A stretch of 64,000 nucleotides of DNA. Origin: Gammaproteobacteria bacterium. GTDB lineage: Bacteria > Pseudomonadota > Gammaproteobacteria > Steroidobacterales > Steroidobacteraceae. Positions 38,701 to 49,281 of this stretch are shown here, in pieces. Position 1 is the stretch's first letter; every line of letters starts with the position of its first letter. The DNA lies in contig RGUL01000002.1 of NCBI GenBank assembly GCA_010027845.1, positions 79,115 to 143,114 on the forward strand, given 5' to 3'. Made by a program: the position numbers and the translations under genes. Under the pieces are notes generated by a model. The model worked only from the letters and a program-made list of their open reading frames with translations. It had not been told where the DNA came from and searched no databases.

Positions 38701-41279
38701 GCGCGGCGATCGTGGTGCGTAACGCGCGCGAGCACAACCTACACAATATCGACGTCGACATCCCGCGTAATGCGTTCACCGTGGTCACCGGCGTGTCGGG
38801 CTCCGGCAAATCGACTTTGGCGTTCGACATCATCTTCAACGAGGGGCAACGACGATATTTAGAATCTTTGAACGCCTACGCGCGGCAATTTGTGCAGCCA
38901 GCTGCACGCCCGGAAGTCGATGCGATCCATGGCATTCCACCGACCGTCGCCATCGAACAGCGCACGAGTCGCGGCGGACGTAAGAGCACGGTCGCAACAC
39001 TCACCGAGATCTATCACTTTCTGCGCTTGCTGTACGTCAAGCTCGGCACGCAACACTGCCCAGATTGTGACGTTCCGATCGAGCCACAATCTGCGGATGC
39101 AATCGCGGCTCGAATCATCAAAGATTTTTCCGGTCGTACGATCGATCTGCTCGCACCGCTCGTAATAGCACGCAAAGGTCTCTACACGGATCTCGCAAAA
39201 TGGGCGGGCGCCAAAGGCTATCGCGAGCTCCGCGTCGATGGGCAAAGAATCAACGTCAAGCCTTGGCCACGACTCGATCGGTTTAAAGAACACGACATCG
39301 AGCTACCGGTCGCACGGCTCGGTATATCGGCGCGCGGCGAAGCGGATTTGCGCAGCAAGCTCAGCGAGGCGTTGCAGTACGGCAAAGGGGTGGTGCAAGT
39401 ATTGCCGCAAGGCTCGAAGCACGCGATCGTGTTTTCGACCAAGCGCGCATGCCCAGGTTGCGGAGCGAGCTTCGCCGAGCTCGACCCGCGATTGTTTTCG
39501 TTCAATTCCAAGCAGGGTTGGTGCACCGACTGCTTCGGCACGGGCGTACAGTTGCCGGACTTCGACGCGGAGCAGAGCGGCGAAGAGGCGACTTGGAACG
39601 AATGGCACCCGGGCGAGGTTGCTGCTTGCGAAGGCTGTCGCGGCGAACGCCTCAATCCGATCGCGCGCGCAGTACGCTTTCGCGATCGCTCACTCGGCGC
39701 ACTGACCTGCCAAACGGTCACCGACACACGTAAACAATTCACTAAACTCAAGCTATCGACTCGCGAGCGAGCGATCGCGCGCGATTTATTGGCGGAAATC
39801 GACTCGCGTCTTTCGTTTCTCGAACGCGTCGGTTTGGGTTATTTGACCTTGGATCGCTCGGCGCCGAGTCTCTCGGGTGGCGAAGCGCAGCGCATCCGGC
39901 TCGCCGCACAACTCGGCTCGAATCTGCGCGGCGTTTGTTACGTTTTGGATGAACCGACCATCGGTCTGCATCCGCGCGATAACCGTATCTTGCTCGATGC
40001 GCTCGGCGAACTCGCCGCACACGAAAATACTTTGCTGGTGGTCGAGCATGACGAGGACACCATCCGACGCGCCGATCACGTGATCGATCTCGGCCCGGGC
40101 GCTGGCGTGCGCGGCGGTCGTATCGTCGGTCGCGGTAAGGTCGACGAACTCGTCGCTAACCCCGATTCGGTCACGGGGCGGTTCTTACGCGAACCGCTGC
40201 GTCATCCGTCAGAACCACATCGGCCCGTCGCCGCGCGCACCGAATCTTTGCTGATCGAGCATGCGAAGCTGCACAACCTGAACGGGCTCGACGTGCGTAT
40301 TCCGCTCGGTCGATTGGTGGCGGTCACCGGCGTGTCGGGCTCGGGCAAGTCGACGCTGGCGCGCGACGTGCTGTTCGCGAGCGCGAGTGCGATGGTCGGC
40401 AAGGCCGGCAAGTCGGCGGCCGCGACCGGGTGCCGCACCATCCGCGGAATCGCTGCCGTCGATCGCGTCTTAGAAGTCGACCAGACACCGATCGGCAAGA
40501 CGCCCCGCTCCTGCCCAGCGACGTACGTCGGTATTTGGGACGACATCCGAAAAATTTACTCCGGCACGTCCGAAGCCCGGCTGCGCGGCTACGGCCCAGG
40601 GCGATTCTCGTTCAACACGTCGGGCGGTCGCTGCGACGCCTGCGAGGGCCAAGGCGTACAGACGATCGAGATGAGCTTCCTTCCCGACGTGAAGGTCGGC
40701 TGCGACGTTTGCGGTGGACGGCGCTTCAATGCCGAAACTTTGGCCGTCACCTGGCGTGATAAGAGTATCGGCGATGTGCTCGCGATGAGCATCGAAGATG
40801 CGGCGGAATTCTTTGCATCGCAACCCACACTCAAGCACGTGCTGACGTTGCTGTGCGAAGTCGGACTCGGCTACCTCACCTTGGGCCAGCAGAGTCCAAC
40901 GCTCTCCGGTGGCGAAGCTCAGCGCATCAAACTCGTCACCGAGCTTGCTAAAGTGCGGGTCGACTTACGGGCGCCGCTGCGCAGCAAACCCAAACATACC
41001 CTCTACGTCCTCGATGAGCCGACCGTCGGTCTGCACATGGCGGACGTCGAGAAATTGATCGCCGTGCTACATCGACTCGTCGATGCAGGTAACACGGTGG
41101 TGGTGGTCGAACACGATCTCGACGTCATTGCCGAGGCGGACTGGGTCATCGACATGGGTCCGGAGGCCGGCGCGGCGGGCGGCAAACTGGTCGCCGAAGG
41201 CACACCTGCGGCCATCGTCAAAAAATATATGCGATCGCACACCGGTCGTGCCTTGCGCGAGTTGCTATCGCGCCGCTAG
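35758..41279 (+). CDS. uvrA: tandem-fused double-length UvrA, with 5' frame break
   Basis: About 1,840 codons with four ABC cassettes: Walker A GVSGSGKS near 35832, 37725, 38795 and 40335, and LSGGE signatures near 37255, 38300, 39868 and 40906. This is two complete UvrA units fused head to tail, a form known in some bacteria; UvrA finds DNA damage for UvrBC. Zinc-site cysteines remain (CPICSGNGF, CGDCNG, CDACEGQG). ATG 35758 opens SGTIVVRGARQN, but the frame then changes: the strand-turn segment expected between RQN and GELVVVTGVSG is missing about 12 residues near 35812. Either the gene is damaged at its start, begins elsewhere, or the assembly lost about 34-37 bases. Confidence 0.85.
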
Positions 41280-41299
41280 GCTCGAATCGGGAGGTACGC

Positions 41300-41599
41300 G
41301 TGGCACACGATCTGGTTTGCTGGAAATGCGGGCAAGCGCTCGCAGCGCTATCGCTGCCTCTGCGACGCCTCGATGTTTGCCCCGGCTGCCGCTCGGAATT
41401 ACACGTCTGCAAGTTGTGCGTCGACTACGATCGATCAGTCGCCAAACATTGCCGCGAACCGACTGCCGAAGAAGTGCGCGACAAAGAGCACGCCAACTTT
41501 TGTGATCATTACAAGCCGCGCGCTGGCGCTTACCTACCGCCGAATACGGCTAGCGTCGAGCAGGCCCGCGCGGAACTCGAGAAACTATTCGGCAAGTGA
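41300..41599 (+). CDS. small cysteine-rich zinc-ribbon protein
   Basis: A 99-residue soluble protein with three CxxC pairs: CWKCGQ, VCPGCR and VCKLC, plus a later H-C and FCDHYKP. The first two pairs look like a rubredoxin-type zinc ribbon. The C-terminal tail ends ARAELEKLFGK. Conserved hypothetical of unknown function. It begins 20 bases after the uvrA stop, so it is probably co-transcribed. Confidence 0.75.
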   Translation: MAHDLVCWKCGQALAALSLPLRRLDVCPGCRSELHVCKLCVDYDRSVAKHCREPTAEEVRDKEHANFCDHYKPRAGAYLPPNTASVEQARAELEKLFGK

Positions 41600-41612
41600 C
41601 TGGAACGTCTTT

Positions 41613-41957
41613 ATGAATCGCACCCTGCTCCGACTCATTTTCGGTTCGATATTTTTGTCGCTATTCGCATACACCACCTATGCGAGTACGCAGCAGGCGG
41701 TTTTCGATTGGCAAGGCATGGTCGCCGAGCCCGACAAATGGTGGACCATCGCGACGATGATGGACGCTTATTTCGGTTTTCTGACTTTCTACGTTTGGGT
41801 GTTCTACAAAGAATCGAGCGGGATATCGCGCACGGCTTGGTTCATCGCGATCATGCTGCTCGGTAACATGGCGATGTCGATTTACGTGCTGCGTCAGATC
41901 GCGAAATTAGGCGACGACGAACCGCTGGAAAATATTTTGCTCCGTCGTCATGCTTGA
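41613..41957 (+). CDS. DUF1475-type small membrane protein
   Basis: A 114-residue protein with three predicted membrane segments (LIFGSIFLSLFAYTTYAS, MMDAYFGFLTFYVWVFY, WFIAIMLLGNMAMSIYVL). The order and the DAYFGF / FYVWVFYKE stretch fit DUF1475. Function unknown. It follows the zinc-ribbon gene by 13 bases and overlaps the next by 8. Confidence 0.78.
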   Translation: MNRTLLRLIFGSIFLSLFAYTTYASTQQAVFDWQGMVAEPDKWWTIATMMDAYFGFLTFYVWVFYKESSGISRTAWFIAIMLLGNMAMSIYVLRQIAKLGDDEPLENILLRRHA

Positions 41958-42426
41958 GGTGCTGCGTCGCCGGATCGTCGCACCCTTGCTCGGATTGCTG
42001 CGCGAGGGTCTCGCGCCGCACGATCTCGCCTTATGCATCGCGCTCGGCTCCGGCTTCGGAATCTTTCCGGTGCTCGGGGTGTCGACACCGGTACTTACTG
42101 CGATCGCCTTGATACGCAAACTCAATCTAGTCGCCATTCAGCTCGCCAGTTGGCTGATCGCGCCGGTGCAACTGGTGCTGATCATTCCGTTCATGCGCCT
42201 CGGTGAGTGGCTCACCGGTTCGCCCCCGCAACCGCTCACGGTCGAGGCGGGCATGCAGATTCTCGGTGAAGGGGTGTTACAGGCTATCGTCACCTTGTGG
42301 GATGCGATCGTCCACGCCACGCTCGGCTGGAGCGTCGTCGCACCGCTGGCGATTTTCCTGCTGTATCGTTTGTTGACGCCCATACTGACCGCTGCAGCGG
42401 GCCGTCTTTCAGGACCAGACCGATGA
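41950..42426 (+). CDS. DUF2062 membrane protein
   Basis: A 158-residue protein with the DUF2062 signature: [18 protein letters not shown], then [20 protein letters not shown], and a C-terminal membrane segment. Members are small inner-membrane proteins often near glycosyltransferase or lipid genes; no activity is established. It overlaps both neighbours, in keeping with an operon from uvrA to the TPR gene. Confidence 0.85.
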   Translation: MLEVLRRRIVAPLLGLLREGLAPHDLALCIALGSGFGIFPVLGVSTPVLTAIALIRKLNLVAIQLASWLIAPVQLVLIIPFMRLGEWLTGSPPQPLTVEAGMQILGEGVLQAIVTLWDAIVHATLGWSVVAPLAIFLLYRLLTPILTAAAGRLSGPDR

Positions 42427-43481
42427 CCGATACGTTCGCCATGCGCTTACTCGAATCCGATCGGGTGCCCGACTGGTTGATTCGGCGTCGCATTCGCGAT
42501 TTGCTCGCGCAGCGATTACGTGAAGAAGATCGCGGCAACCCCGAGGCTCAACAAGCGCATTTGATGACGCTGGTGCGCAGTCTGCGCGAGAGCCCGATCG
42601 CGATCCATACTGCGGAAGCCAACGAACAGCATTACGAAGTGCCTACCGACTTCTACCTGCGGGTGTTGGGTAAACACCTCAAATATTCGAGTTGTTATTA
42701 CGACGACTTCGACATCGATCGCGCAGCGGCGAATCTCGATGCCGCCGAGGCACGCATGCTGGCGCTCACTTGTGAACGCGCCGGCTTGCGCGATGGCGAG
42801 CGGATTTTAGAGCTCGGCTGCGGCTGGGGGTCTTTGTCGCTGTGGATGGCAGCGCACTTTCCGAATGCCCGAATCACGGCAGTGTCGAACTCGCGCACGC
42901 AAAAAGCCCATATCGACGCGCGGGCGGCCGAGCGTGGCTTGAAAAACCTCGAGATCGTCACCTGCGACGTGAATCGCCTCGAATTTCCCACGGGCACCGG
43001 CTTTGATCGCGTAGTGTCCGTCGAAATGTTCGAGCACATGCGCAATTACGAAACGCTGCTCGGTCGGGTCGCCTCATGGATGAATCCCGGCGCGACGCTG
43101 TTCGTACACATCTTCACGCATCACGAATACGCCTATCCGTTTGAGGTGCGTGACGACACCGATTGGATGGCGCGCTATTTCTTCACCGGCGGCATCATGC
43201 CAAGCGACGATCTGTTGCTGTATTTCCAGCGCGACTTACGGTTACGCGAACATTGGCAGGTGGACGGCCGGCACTACCAACTCACTTCCGAAGCGTGGCT
43301 GCAGAACATGGACGCGCACCGCAGCGAGTTGATGCCGATCCTCGCGACCGCCTACGGTGCCGAGCAAACCCGCAAATGGTGGGTATACTGGCGCGTATTC
43401 TTCATGTCCTGCGCAGAACTCTTCGGCTACGAGGGCGGGCGCGAATGGCTGGTGTCTCACTACCTGTTCGAAAAGCGCTGA
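42423..43481 (+). CDS. SAM-dependent methyltransferase, cyclopropane-fatty-acid-synthase-like
   Basis: A 352-residue class I methyltransferase. [17 protein letters not shown] and KYSSCYY are the typical CFA-synthase approach to the active site, [16 protein letters not shown] is the SAM-binding motif, then [29 protein letters not shown] and [14 protein letters not shown]. It groups with the CFA synthase/coclaurine N-methyltransferase-like family; the ICxEM-type VEMFEH is kept. Could modify lipids or small amines. ATG overlaps the DUF2062 stop by four bases. Confidence 0.88.
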   Translation: MTDTFAMRLLESDRVPDWLIRRRIRDLLAQRLREEDRGNPEAQQAHLMTLVRSLRESPIAIHTAEANEQHYEVPTDFYLRVLGKHLKYSSCYYDDFDIDRAAANLDAAEARMLALTCERAGLRDGERILELGCGWGSLSLWMAAHFPNARITAVSNSRTQKAHIDARAAERGLKNLEIVTCDVNRLEFPTGTGFDRVVSVEMFEHMRNYETLLGRVASWMNPGATLFVHIFTHHEYAYPFEVRDDTDWMARYFFTGGIMPSDDLLLYFQRDLRLREHWQVDGRHYQLTSEAWLQNMDAHRSELMPILATAYGAEQTRKWWVYWRVFFMSCAELFGYEGGREWLVSHYLFEKR

Positions 43482-44863
43482 TCGCGACGATCGCGTTTGT
43501 CTTTGCGGTGAATGCGAGTGGCGCGGCGCCACCATCGGCTGCCGATACCGCCCGCGAGCGCGGCGAAATATTCCTGAAATTCAAAACTGCACTCGAATCG
43601 AACGATCTCGTCGGTGCGCGATTGCTCGCCGAACAACTCGTGACCAACACCGAGACGGCGTTCGGCAAAGATTCTCGCGAACTCGTCGCGCCGCTCACGA
43701 ATCTCGGGACGGTCGCGTTTCGGCGCGGCGAGTATCCGCTCGCAGAAACCCATTACGCGCGAGCGATCAAACTCATCGACGGCCAACAAGCCGGCGCTGA
43801 TCGTGATCTCATCCGCCCCCTCACCGGCCTCGGCGAAACGCTACTCGCAACGCATCGGCCGGCGGAAGCGGCTGCCGTTTTCAAGCGTGCGCTAGATCTG
43901 TCGCGCAATATCGACGGGCTTTTCAATGCAGCGCAAATCGACATCATCGATCCGCTGCTCGAGTGCTATGTCGCGCTCGGTCGTACGCAAGATGCCGATA
44001 AAGAATTTCAATACGGATTTCGCGTCGCCGAGACCGCTTACGGCAAAAATGATCTGCGCATGCTCGAGGCGCTCGATCGCTATGCGCTCTGGCACGAGTC
44101 CAATAATCGATATGCGACGGCGCGCGGCCTGCACGCGCGAGCGCTGCAGATCGTCGAGCAATACGCCACCCGTCAGCCTTTGCTCGGTGTCACCGCGCTG
44201 CGAGGGCTCGCGCGGACGTATTTGATGGAAGCGTTGATGGGCACTGAGACCGAAGCCAAACCAGAACCGATGACACGCGATCCGTTCGGCATGTTCGGCA
44301 GTGAGCAAAATCGATTGAACCCCGAGGGTGAGCGCGCACTCAAATATGCGCTCGAACTGCTCGGCAATGGTCAGCCGATCGATCACCGCACGCGCGCCGA
44401 AACCTACGTGCAGCTCGGCGATTGGTACCTCGTGATCGGCTCGGCGTCTCGAGCAGCGGCGGAGTACAAGCGGGCATGGGCCGAGCTCGCACCGTTCGGC
44501 GAGGACGCGCTAGCGCCGCTGCGCAAACCGCGTGTGATTGCCTATCGCGAACCGTCGATCGCCTCCAAACACGGCGAAGCAGAGATCGATCATGAAATCG
44601 TCGACGTGAAGTTGGCGCTGAAAATCGGCAAGGAAGGCAAAGTCGTCGCGGCGACAGCGATCGAACCGGTCGGAGCGGACGCGGCTACGCGGCCCGTGAT
44701 CACCGCCGTTCGACGGGCGAAATTTTCACCGGGGCTCGCGAACGGCGAACCAGTCGACGTCGACGGTGTTTCGTTCGAAGAACGGGTTCAGATCAAGTCG
44801 AAGGCGAAGCCTGAAAAGCCCGACGCCGCGAAGGACGAATCGGCACAGCCTCGATCGACGTGA
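43445..44863 (+). CDS. exported TPR-repeat protein with TonB-C-like tail
   Basis: A 472-residue protein starting inside the methyltransferase gene (37-base overlap). A signal peptide ([18 protein letters not shown]) is followed by tetratricopeptide-like repeats ([48 protein letters not shown]) over about residues 40-350. The end, [19 protein letters not shown] then [17 protein letters not shown], resembles the TonB C-terminal/energy-transducer fold that appears in periplasmic scaffold proteins. Its 3' end overlaps the convergent lipoprotein gene by 71 bases. Function unknown; protein-protein scaffold is inferred. Confidence 0.78.
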   Translation: MAGVSLPVRKALIATIAFVFAVNASGAAPPSAADTARERGEIFLKFKTALESNDLVGARLLAEQLVTNTETAFGKDSRELVAPLTNLGTVAFRRGEYPLAETHYARAIKLIDGQQAGADRDLIRPLTGLGETLLATHRPAEAAAVFKRALDLSRNIDGLFNAAQIDIIDPLLECYVALGRTQDADKEFQYGFRVAETAYGKNDLRMLEALDRYALWHESNNRYATARGLHARALQIVEQYATRQPLLGVTALRGLARTYLMEALMGTETEAKPEPMTRDPFGMFGSEQNRLNPEGERALKYALELLGNGQPIDHRTRAETYVQLGDWYLVIGSASRAAAEYKRAWAELAPFGEDALAPLRKPRVIAYREPSIASKHGEAEIDHEIVDVKLALKIGKEGKVVAATAIEPVGADAATRPVITAVRRAKFSPGLANGEPVDVDGVSFEERVQIKSKAKPEKPDAAKDESAQPRST

Positions 44864-45506
44864 CCGCCGCCGCCTCGGCTCCGGGTTTTTCGACCGCCGC
44901 CACCAACTTCTCGCCCTTCGCGAGCTGCTCGGCCAACGATTGGCCTTGGAATTGCGTCATGAATTTCGATGCAGCGTCGCGCATCGCGGCACGGCTCGCC
45001 ACCGCGAGCGGCTCCTCGCTGCCGATTCCCTCGACCAAACTTGCCCCGTAGCCCGTCAGCGTCAGGGTGTCGAACTTCGCACCCTCCGGTGTGAGCACGT
45101 TGATGCGATAGCGCATTGTTACGGCGACGTACCGACCACCCGTTTCCATGGCCGATGCGAACGAGTATTGATCGATGCGCGGCTCGAAGATCGCTTGCAG
45201 ACCCTCGCTCTTACGCGCCGTCTCTAAATCGGGAAATTCGCGCGCTTCTTTGAATTCGGCATCGAAGATTTGCCGTACGAGCTTTTGGTGACCGGCACCG
45301 AGGGCGATTTTCCACGGCACACCCGCACGGGTTTCGGAGTGCACGTAATTGCGCTGCTCACCGTCGATCACGTAACCGATTTTCGCTTCAACCGGCCGAA
45401 TCAATGCACGCGGTAACTTAGCCTCGGGCGCAATGCTAACGCCACCGCAGCCGGCGATCGGCAGCAACGAGGCTGCTACCAGTATTAGTCGCTGCCGCCC
45501 ATGCAC
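44793..45506 (-). CDS. lipoprotein, last gene of kinase/FHA/vWA operon
   Basis: GTG 45506 gives 237 residues with a lipoprotein signal (LILVAASLLPIAGCGG, lipobox IAGC). The mature part includes GVPWKIALGAGHQKLVRQIF and AVTMRYRINVLTPEGAKFD, a mixed alpha/beta pattern resembling LPS-assembly or ABC-type-lipoprotein folds that bind other envelope proteins, but no family could be named. It overlaps the end of the upstream vWA gene by 22 bases, so it is coupled to it. The C-terminal 24 codons overlap the convergent TPR gene. Confidence 0.75.
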   Translation of the reverse strand: MHGRQRLILVAASLLPIAGCGGVSIAPEAKLPRALIRPVEAKIGYVIDGEQRNYVHSETRAGVPWKIALGAGHQKLVRQIFDAEFKEAREFPDLETARKSEGLQAIFEPRIDQYSFASAMETGGRYVAVTMRYRINVLTPEGAKFDTLTLTGYGASLVEGIGSEEPLAVASRAAMRDAASKFMTQFQGQSLAEQLAKGEKLVAAVEKPGAEAAAVTSIEAVPIRPSRRRAFQASPST

Positions 45507-46540
45507 GTGTTGATGCCTCCGACGTTCATGCTCACCGCGCAACTCTTTTCGTTCGTGATACCGACGAACGTGCCATCGTTACGCTCACACATTTGCCTCA
45601 TTAAGGCCGAAAAGCGAATGTTTGTAAACGGCGTCATACCGGGCGCCTCGGGAAAGCCAACCGCGTGGATGCGGACTCGACGGCGACCGCCTTGATCGGC
45701 TTTATTGACGCGATCGATGGCATCGAGTGCGGATTGGATCGACTCGCCGGTGAATTCGTCACCGAGCACGTAAATACTGATGCGACGATCGGCAGCCCAA
45801 TAGTTTCGAATGGCGATCTCGAGGCCATCGACCGGACTCGAATCACTGAACGCCCGCCAGTCTTTCATGCGTTGGATGATCTGCGTCCGCAAACTCGCCG
45901 AATCGGTGAGCCAAGTGCCACGCGTACCGGAAAACATCTCCTTGCCGTTATCGTCGATGACCTGCACACCTTTCAGCTTCGGGTAAATATCGAGAATCTC
46001 TTTCATCACCGCTTGTGCAGTGTCCCAGTGACCCCCCTGCATGCTGCCCGAAGTGTCGATTAAGAAGATCACATAGTCGCTATCGACCGGAATACCGCCC
46101 ACGGCCTGCGTCGCAATTCGCTTACGACTACGCGATACTTGCAATAATTTTTTATTTTGCTCTTCGAGTTCCTGATAAGCAGTGAGCAATTCGTTTTCGA
46201 GAATATTGCTCACTGCGGCGTTTTGCTTCGAGGCCTTGAATTGCCCCCCGATCGAAGACAGTTCACCCGCCGCGCGCGCGAGATTGAGTCGTTCGCGCGC
46301 GAGCTCGTCGGTACGCCCTTTGAGATCGCGCTCGAAACGATCTGAATCGCCGCGAATGTCGAACAACTCTTGCTGTAATTTTTTAAGCTGCTGGTTCATG
46401 TTCTCGCGCGAAATCTCGATCTGCACCGGCCGACCGAATTCGGTGAGGACCAACAACAAGATGATCGCGCCGAATCCACAGCAAATCACGTCGAGAAACG
46501 ACAGGCTGAAAACTTCGGTTTCCCGTCGCTTGATCTTCAT
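45485..46540 (-). CDS. membrane-anchored vWA protein B
   Basis: A 351-residue protein. The N-terminus ETEVFSLSFLDVICCGFGA leads into one transmembrane helix (IILLLVLTEF), much like ExbD/TolR/MotB-type proton-channel partners. A long coiled coil follows (about residues 40-130, ENMNQQLKKLQQELFDIRG). Then a von Willebrand A domain: YVIFLIDTSGSMQGG holds the DxSxS metal site, and ISIYVLGDEFTGESI follows. It would sit in the inner membrane with the vWA domain in the periplasm. Its ATG overlaps the stop of vWA protein A. Confidence 0.88.
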   Translation of the reverse strand: MKIKRRETEVFSLSFLDVICCGFGAIILLLVLTEFGRPVQIEISRENMNQQLKKLQQELFDIRGDSDRFERDLKGRTDELARERLNLARAAGELSSIGGQFKASKQNAAVSNILENELLTAYQELEEQNKKLLQVSRSRKRIATQAVGGIPVDSDYVIFLIDTSGSMQGGHWDTAQAVMKEILDIYPKLKGVQVIDDNGKEMFSGTRGTWLTDSASLRTQIIQRMKDWRAFSDSSPVDGLEIAIRNYWAADRRISIYVLGDEFTGESIQSALDAIDRVNKADQGGRRRVRIHAVGFPEAPGMTPFTNIRFSALMRQMCERNDGTFVGITNEKSCAVSMNVGGINTCMGGSD

Positions 46541-47634
46541 GGCCAGTCCGGTGACGGCATGACGAACGAGCCCTTGGTGAGACGGGCCAATCCCCAAAAG
46601 CGATGCGCGGCCTGCACGTCGCCTTTCATGGGCAACAGCACCACGTCGATCGGCAGGCTACGGTTGATACCACGCACCGCTTCGTCGAATAGTTTGACCC
46701 GACCCGAGGCATCGATCGTACGCCGCAAAGCCGGCGGACTCGCACCTTGGGTCGGCAAGCCGTCGGTGATCAACACGACCTGCTCGGGCGGCGATTGCAT
46801 TTCACGAATCGGCTTGAGTGCATTCACCAAACTTGTGCCGTCCGCTGGCGTCAAAGTGCCGAGCGCTTCGAGAACTTTACCGCGCTGCGCATCGTCGTCG
46901 ACCGCCAACCATTGACCCGCAGACCCGGCCAATAGCGGCGCTGCCGCCGTGTTGAAGCCGTAGACTTGATACTGAGCGCCGGCGGGCATTTCATTGAGTA
47001 TCCAGCTCACAATATCAACGGCACGTCGCCACTTTGGTGCCGACAAGCGCGCGGCATTCGGCATATTGCGCAGGCGGATGACGTTGACGACGTCGTCGTC
47101 GAGCATGCTCGACGATCGGTCGAGCAAAATCAGCACGCGGCGACTTTTCAACGCCAGGCCGTTGATGTATCGGCGGCCGACGAGATTTTTGCCGGCGCCG
47201 ACTTGATCGCCGCGCACCGGCGAGGCGACTTTGGCGCTAGCCTCGAGTCGCCGAGAGTTCTCCTCTAGTGCTTTGACGTCTGCTTTGAGTTTTTCGATGC
47301 GCTCACGCTTGGCGAGTGTCGTCGCGTCGTAAACCGAACTTTCCTCACGATTCTGCTTCAATTGCTCGATCAAGATGGTGGCACGCGACCGGGCGCTGAC
47401 CGTTTCGCTTTCGGTACGGTTGATGGCGTTGCGCAGCAACACCAGCCGCTCTCTACCTTGTTTAACTTCCTCGTCGAGCTTGGCAACTTGTGCTGCGAGC
47501 TGATCGTTGCGGCGCGATAATTCGATGCCGCTGTGGGCGCTGACGATCGTATAGAACAGGATGACCGCGCCGAAGCCGCAGCAGATCACGTCCAAGAACG
47601 AGAGGCTGAAAACTTCGAAGGTACGCCGCGCCAT
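46537..47634 (-). CDS. membrane-anchored vWA protein A
   Basis: A 365-residue protein of the same design as its neighbour: N-terminal RRTFEVFSLSFLDVICCGFG plus one helix, a coiled coil (about 45-125), and a vWA domain with RVLILLDRSSSMLDDD (DxSxS), a Thr in DGTSLVNALKPI and VVLITDGLPTQG, a complete MIDAS site for a divalent metal. The shared N-terminus and different vWA sequences indicate an old duplication. It starts four bases after the FHA gene stop and overlaps vWA protein B by four bases. Confidence 0.88.
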   Translation of the reverse strand: MARRTFEVFSLSFLDVICCGFGAVILFYTIVSAHSGIELSRRNDQLAAQVAKLDEEVKQGRERLVLLRNAINRTESETVSARSRATILIEQLKQNREESSVYDATTLAKRERIEKLKADVKALEENSRRLEASAKVASPVRGDQVGAGKNLVGRRYINGLALKSRRVLILLDRSSSMLDDDVVNVIRLRNMPNAARLSAPKWRRAVDIVSWILNEMPAGAQYQVYGFNTAAAPLLAGSAGQWLAVDDDAQRGKVLEALGTLTPADGTSLVNALKPIREMQSPPEQVVLITDGLPTQGASPPALRRTIDASGRVKLFDEAVRGINRSLPIDVVLLPMKGDVQAAHRFWGLARLTKGSFVMPSPDWP

Positions 47635-47638
47635 CCCG

Positions 47639-48991
47639 TCAACCGACCGCGAGCAATTCCAGTTCGACGCCCGGATCGCCCAAACGAATTCGATCACCGG
47701 CATTTACGGTGATGCGATCGACGACTCGTTCACCGTTCACGAGCGTGCCGTAGCGCGCGTGATCGACGAGGCTGACGCGATCGGCCTCGCACAACAACGT
47801 GCAATGCAGTCGCGAAATTCCGGCCGACGAATTTGGTAAGACGAGTCCGCCGCGCCCGGGGTCACGACCGACCGGAAGCACGGAGCCTGGCGTGAGCGCC
47901 AAAATCACACCGGCGTGATTGAGATGCGTCGGCGGTGTGCGTCGGCGCAGCGCCGAACTCGGGTCGCGCGGCGCATCGGTCGCTATTTCGAATGCATGAT
48001 CTCGCGGTACGCCACGATGAAAGACGACCGACTCGTCGTGCGTATCGTCATGGTCCGGATCGAATCCGAGCAGCGACGCGGCGCGCGCACTGATGCCGGT
48101 CGGCACGGAAACCCAGCGACTCGCCGCAAAATCGCCGAAGGCAGACGTCAGACCGGGCAATTCCCAAACCCACTCTGGCGCAACCAAAGCCAAATCGCGC
48201 CCCGGTGGTCGTACCTCACGCAGCACCGCTGCGATGTTACGGAGCACCGACGCGCCACTCGCCCCGAACTGGTCGCGCGTCAAAGAAATTCGTGCCACGT
48301 CTGCGGTGGTAGGAATTTCGAGATGTGCAACGCCAACGCGCGCCGCTTCGGCAGCAGCCGGCAATAAGCTATCTTCGAGACGTTGCTCGGCCGCTGCGTC
48401 GTGCAACGGGTCGTAACGATTACGGCGCACCAGCGCTTCGCGTGCGAGCCCCATCCACGCGTCGTGCAGTTCGAGCAAACCCGTACCCCGACGTACGGCG
48501 ACGGCCTTACGTCGCGATTCGAGGCCGTCCGCGACGACGCGTGTGGCCGCAACGTGATGCAAGCCGATTTCGAGCACCAACGCCGTGCCACGCAAACCCA
48601 CTGCTGCGACGGTTAGGGCGGCCGCATCGTGAAAGCCGAGGACCTGCGCATTTTCCGCCCGAAGCGCAGCGAGTATCACGCCGAGTGCAGCAGCATCGTG
48701 CTGCGCGGACACCGAGATGCGCAGCTCGGCGCGCGCGCGCGAATCGCCACCGCGAAATGGCCACAAACGAGTGCGCAACTCGGCGCGCAGCAGATCGGCG
48801 CGCAGGTCGCGCCAATGAGTGGTCGACACTTTGGCCGGATACAGTCGACGTTGGTGCTGCGCGTCGGTGCCGAATCGCACGGGATCATTCGCGTCAGCAT
48901 GCACAATCGAACGCGAGCACGCACGCAACACGCCGTCGCTCGCCACCGCGAGCGCCGAGTCGACAGTGCCGAGCGCGATTCGTGTAGTCAT
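47639..48991 (-). CDS. degenerate actin-like ATPase domain fused to FHA domain
   Basis: A 450-residue protein. Residues about 1-340 resemble the Hsp70/actin fold (RIALGTVDSALAVASDG at the start; ALVLEIGLHHVAATRVV where the second phosphate loop should be), but the usual DxG and GGGT residues are lost, so nucleotide use is doubtful. The C-terminal 90 residues are a canonical FHA domain: LPVGRDPGRGG, ISRLHCTLL (SxxH) and GTLVNGERV, which binds phosphothreonine. It is the likely reader of the operon's kinase. Its ATG overlaps the previous stop. Confidence 0.75.
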   Translation of the reverse strand: MTTRIALGTVDSALAVASDGVLRACSRSIVHADANDPVRFGTDAQHQRRLYPAKVSTTHWRDLRADLLRAELRTRLWPFRGGDSRARAELRISVSAQHDAAALGVILAALRAENAQVLGFHDAAALTVAAVGLRGTALVLEIGLHHVAATRVVADGLESRRKAVAVRRGTGLLELHDAWMGLAREALVRRNRYDPLHDAAAEQRLEDSLLPAAAEAARVGVAHLEIPTTADVARISLTRDQFGASGASVLRNIAAVLREVRPPGRDLALVAPEWVWELPGLTSAFGDFAASRWVSVPTGISARAASLLGFDPDHDDTHDESVVFHRGVPRDHAFEIATDAPRDPSSALRRRTPPTHLNHAGVILALTPGSVLPVGRDPGRGGLVLPNSSAGISRLHCTLLCEADRVSLVDHARYGTLVNGERVVDRITVNAGDRIRLGDPGVELELLAVG

Positions 48992-49281
48992 ATGTCGACC
49001 GGGAAACTCACGTTGTTGTCAGCCGAGTCGCGAAATTCGCGCGCCTCCTCGTCCGAGGCTTTCGGGCTCGGTGCACGTCGTGGCCCGGTCTCGGCTTCGT
49101 TGCTCTCGGCCTCGTCTTTGCTCGCCTGTGCCGGGGCGATCACGACCGGGCGCGCGCTTTCCGGAGGTTCGGCATTCTGCGCTGCAGCGCGCCGCACATA
49201 CGCGTCGGCGAACCACGCCAGCAGCGCGACCAAAGCCAAAGAGAGCAACACCCCGGGAATTCGACCGCGTTCATTCCGCAT
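48988..49281 (-). CDS. small single-pass membrane protein
   Basis: ATG 49281 gives 97 residues: a short charged start (RNERGRIPG), one transmembrane segment (VLLSLALVALLAWFADAYV) and an acidic, alanine/proline-rich tail with predicted disorder, ending VSFPVDI. It overlaps the SUMF1 gene by 11 bases and the FHA gene by 4. It could be an adaptor or assembly protein; no family was recognised. Confidence 0.7.
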   Translation of the reverse strand: MRNERGRIPGVLLSLALVALLAWFADAYVRRAAAQNAEPPESARPVVIAPAQASKDEAESNEAETGPRRAPSPKASDEEAREFRDSADNNVSFPVDI

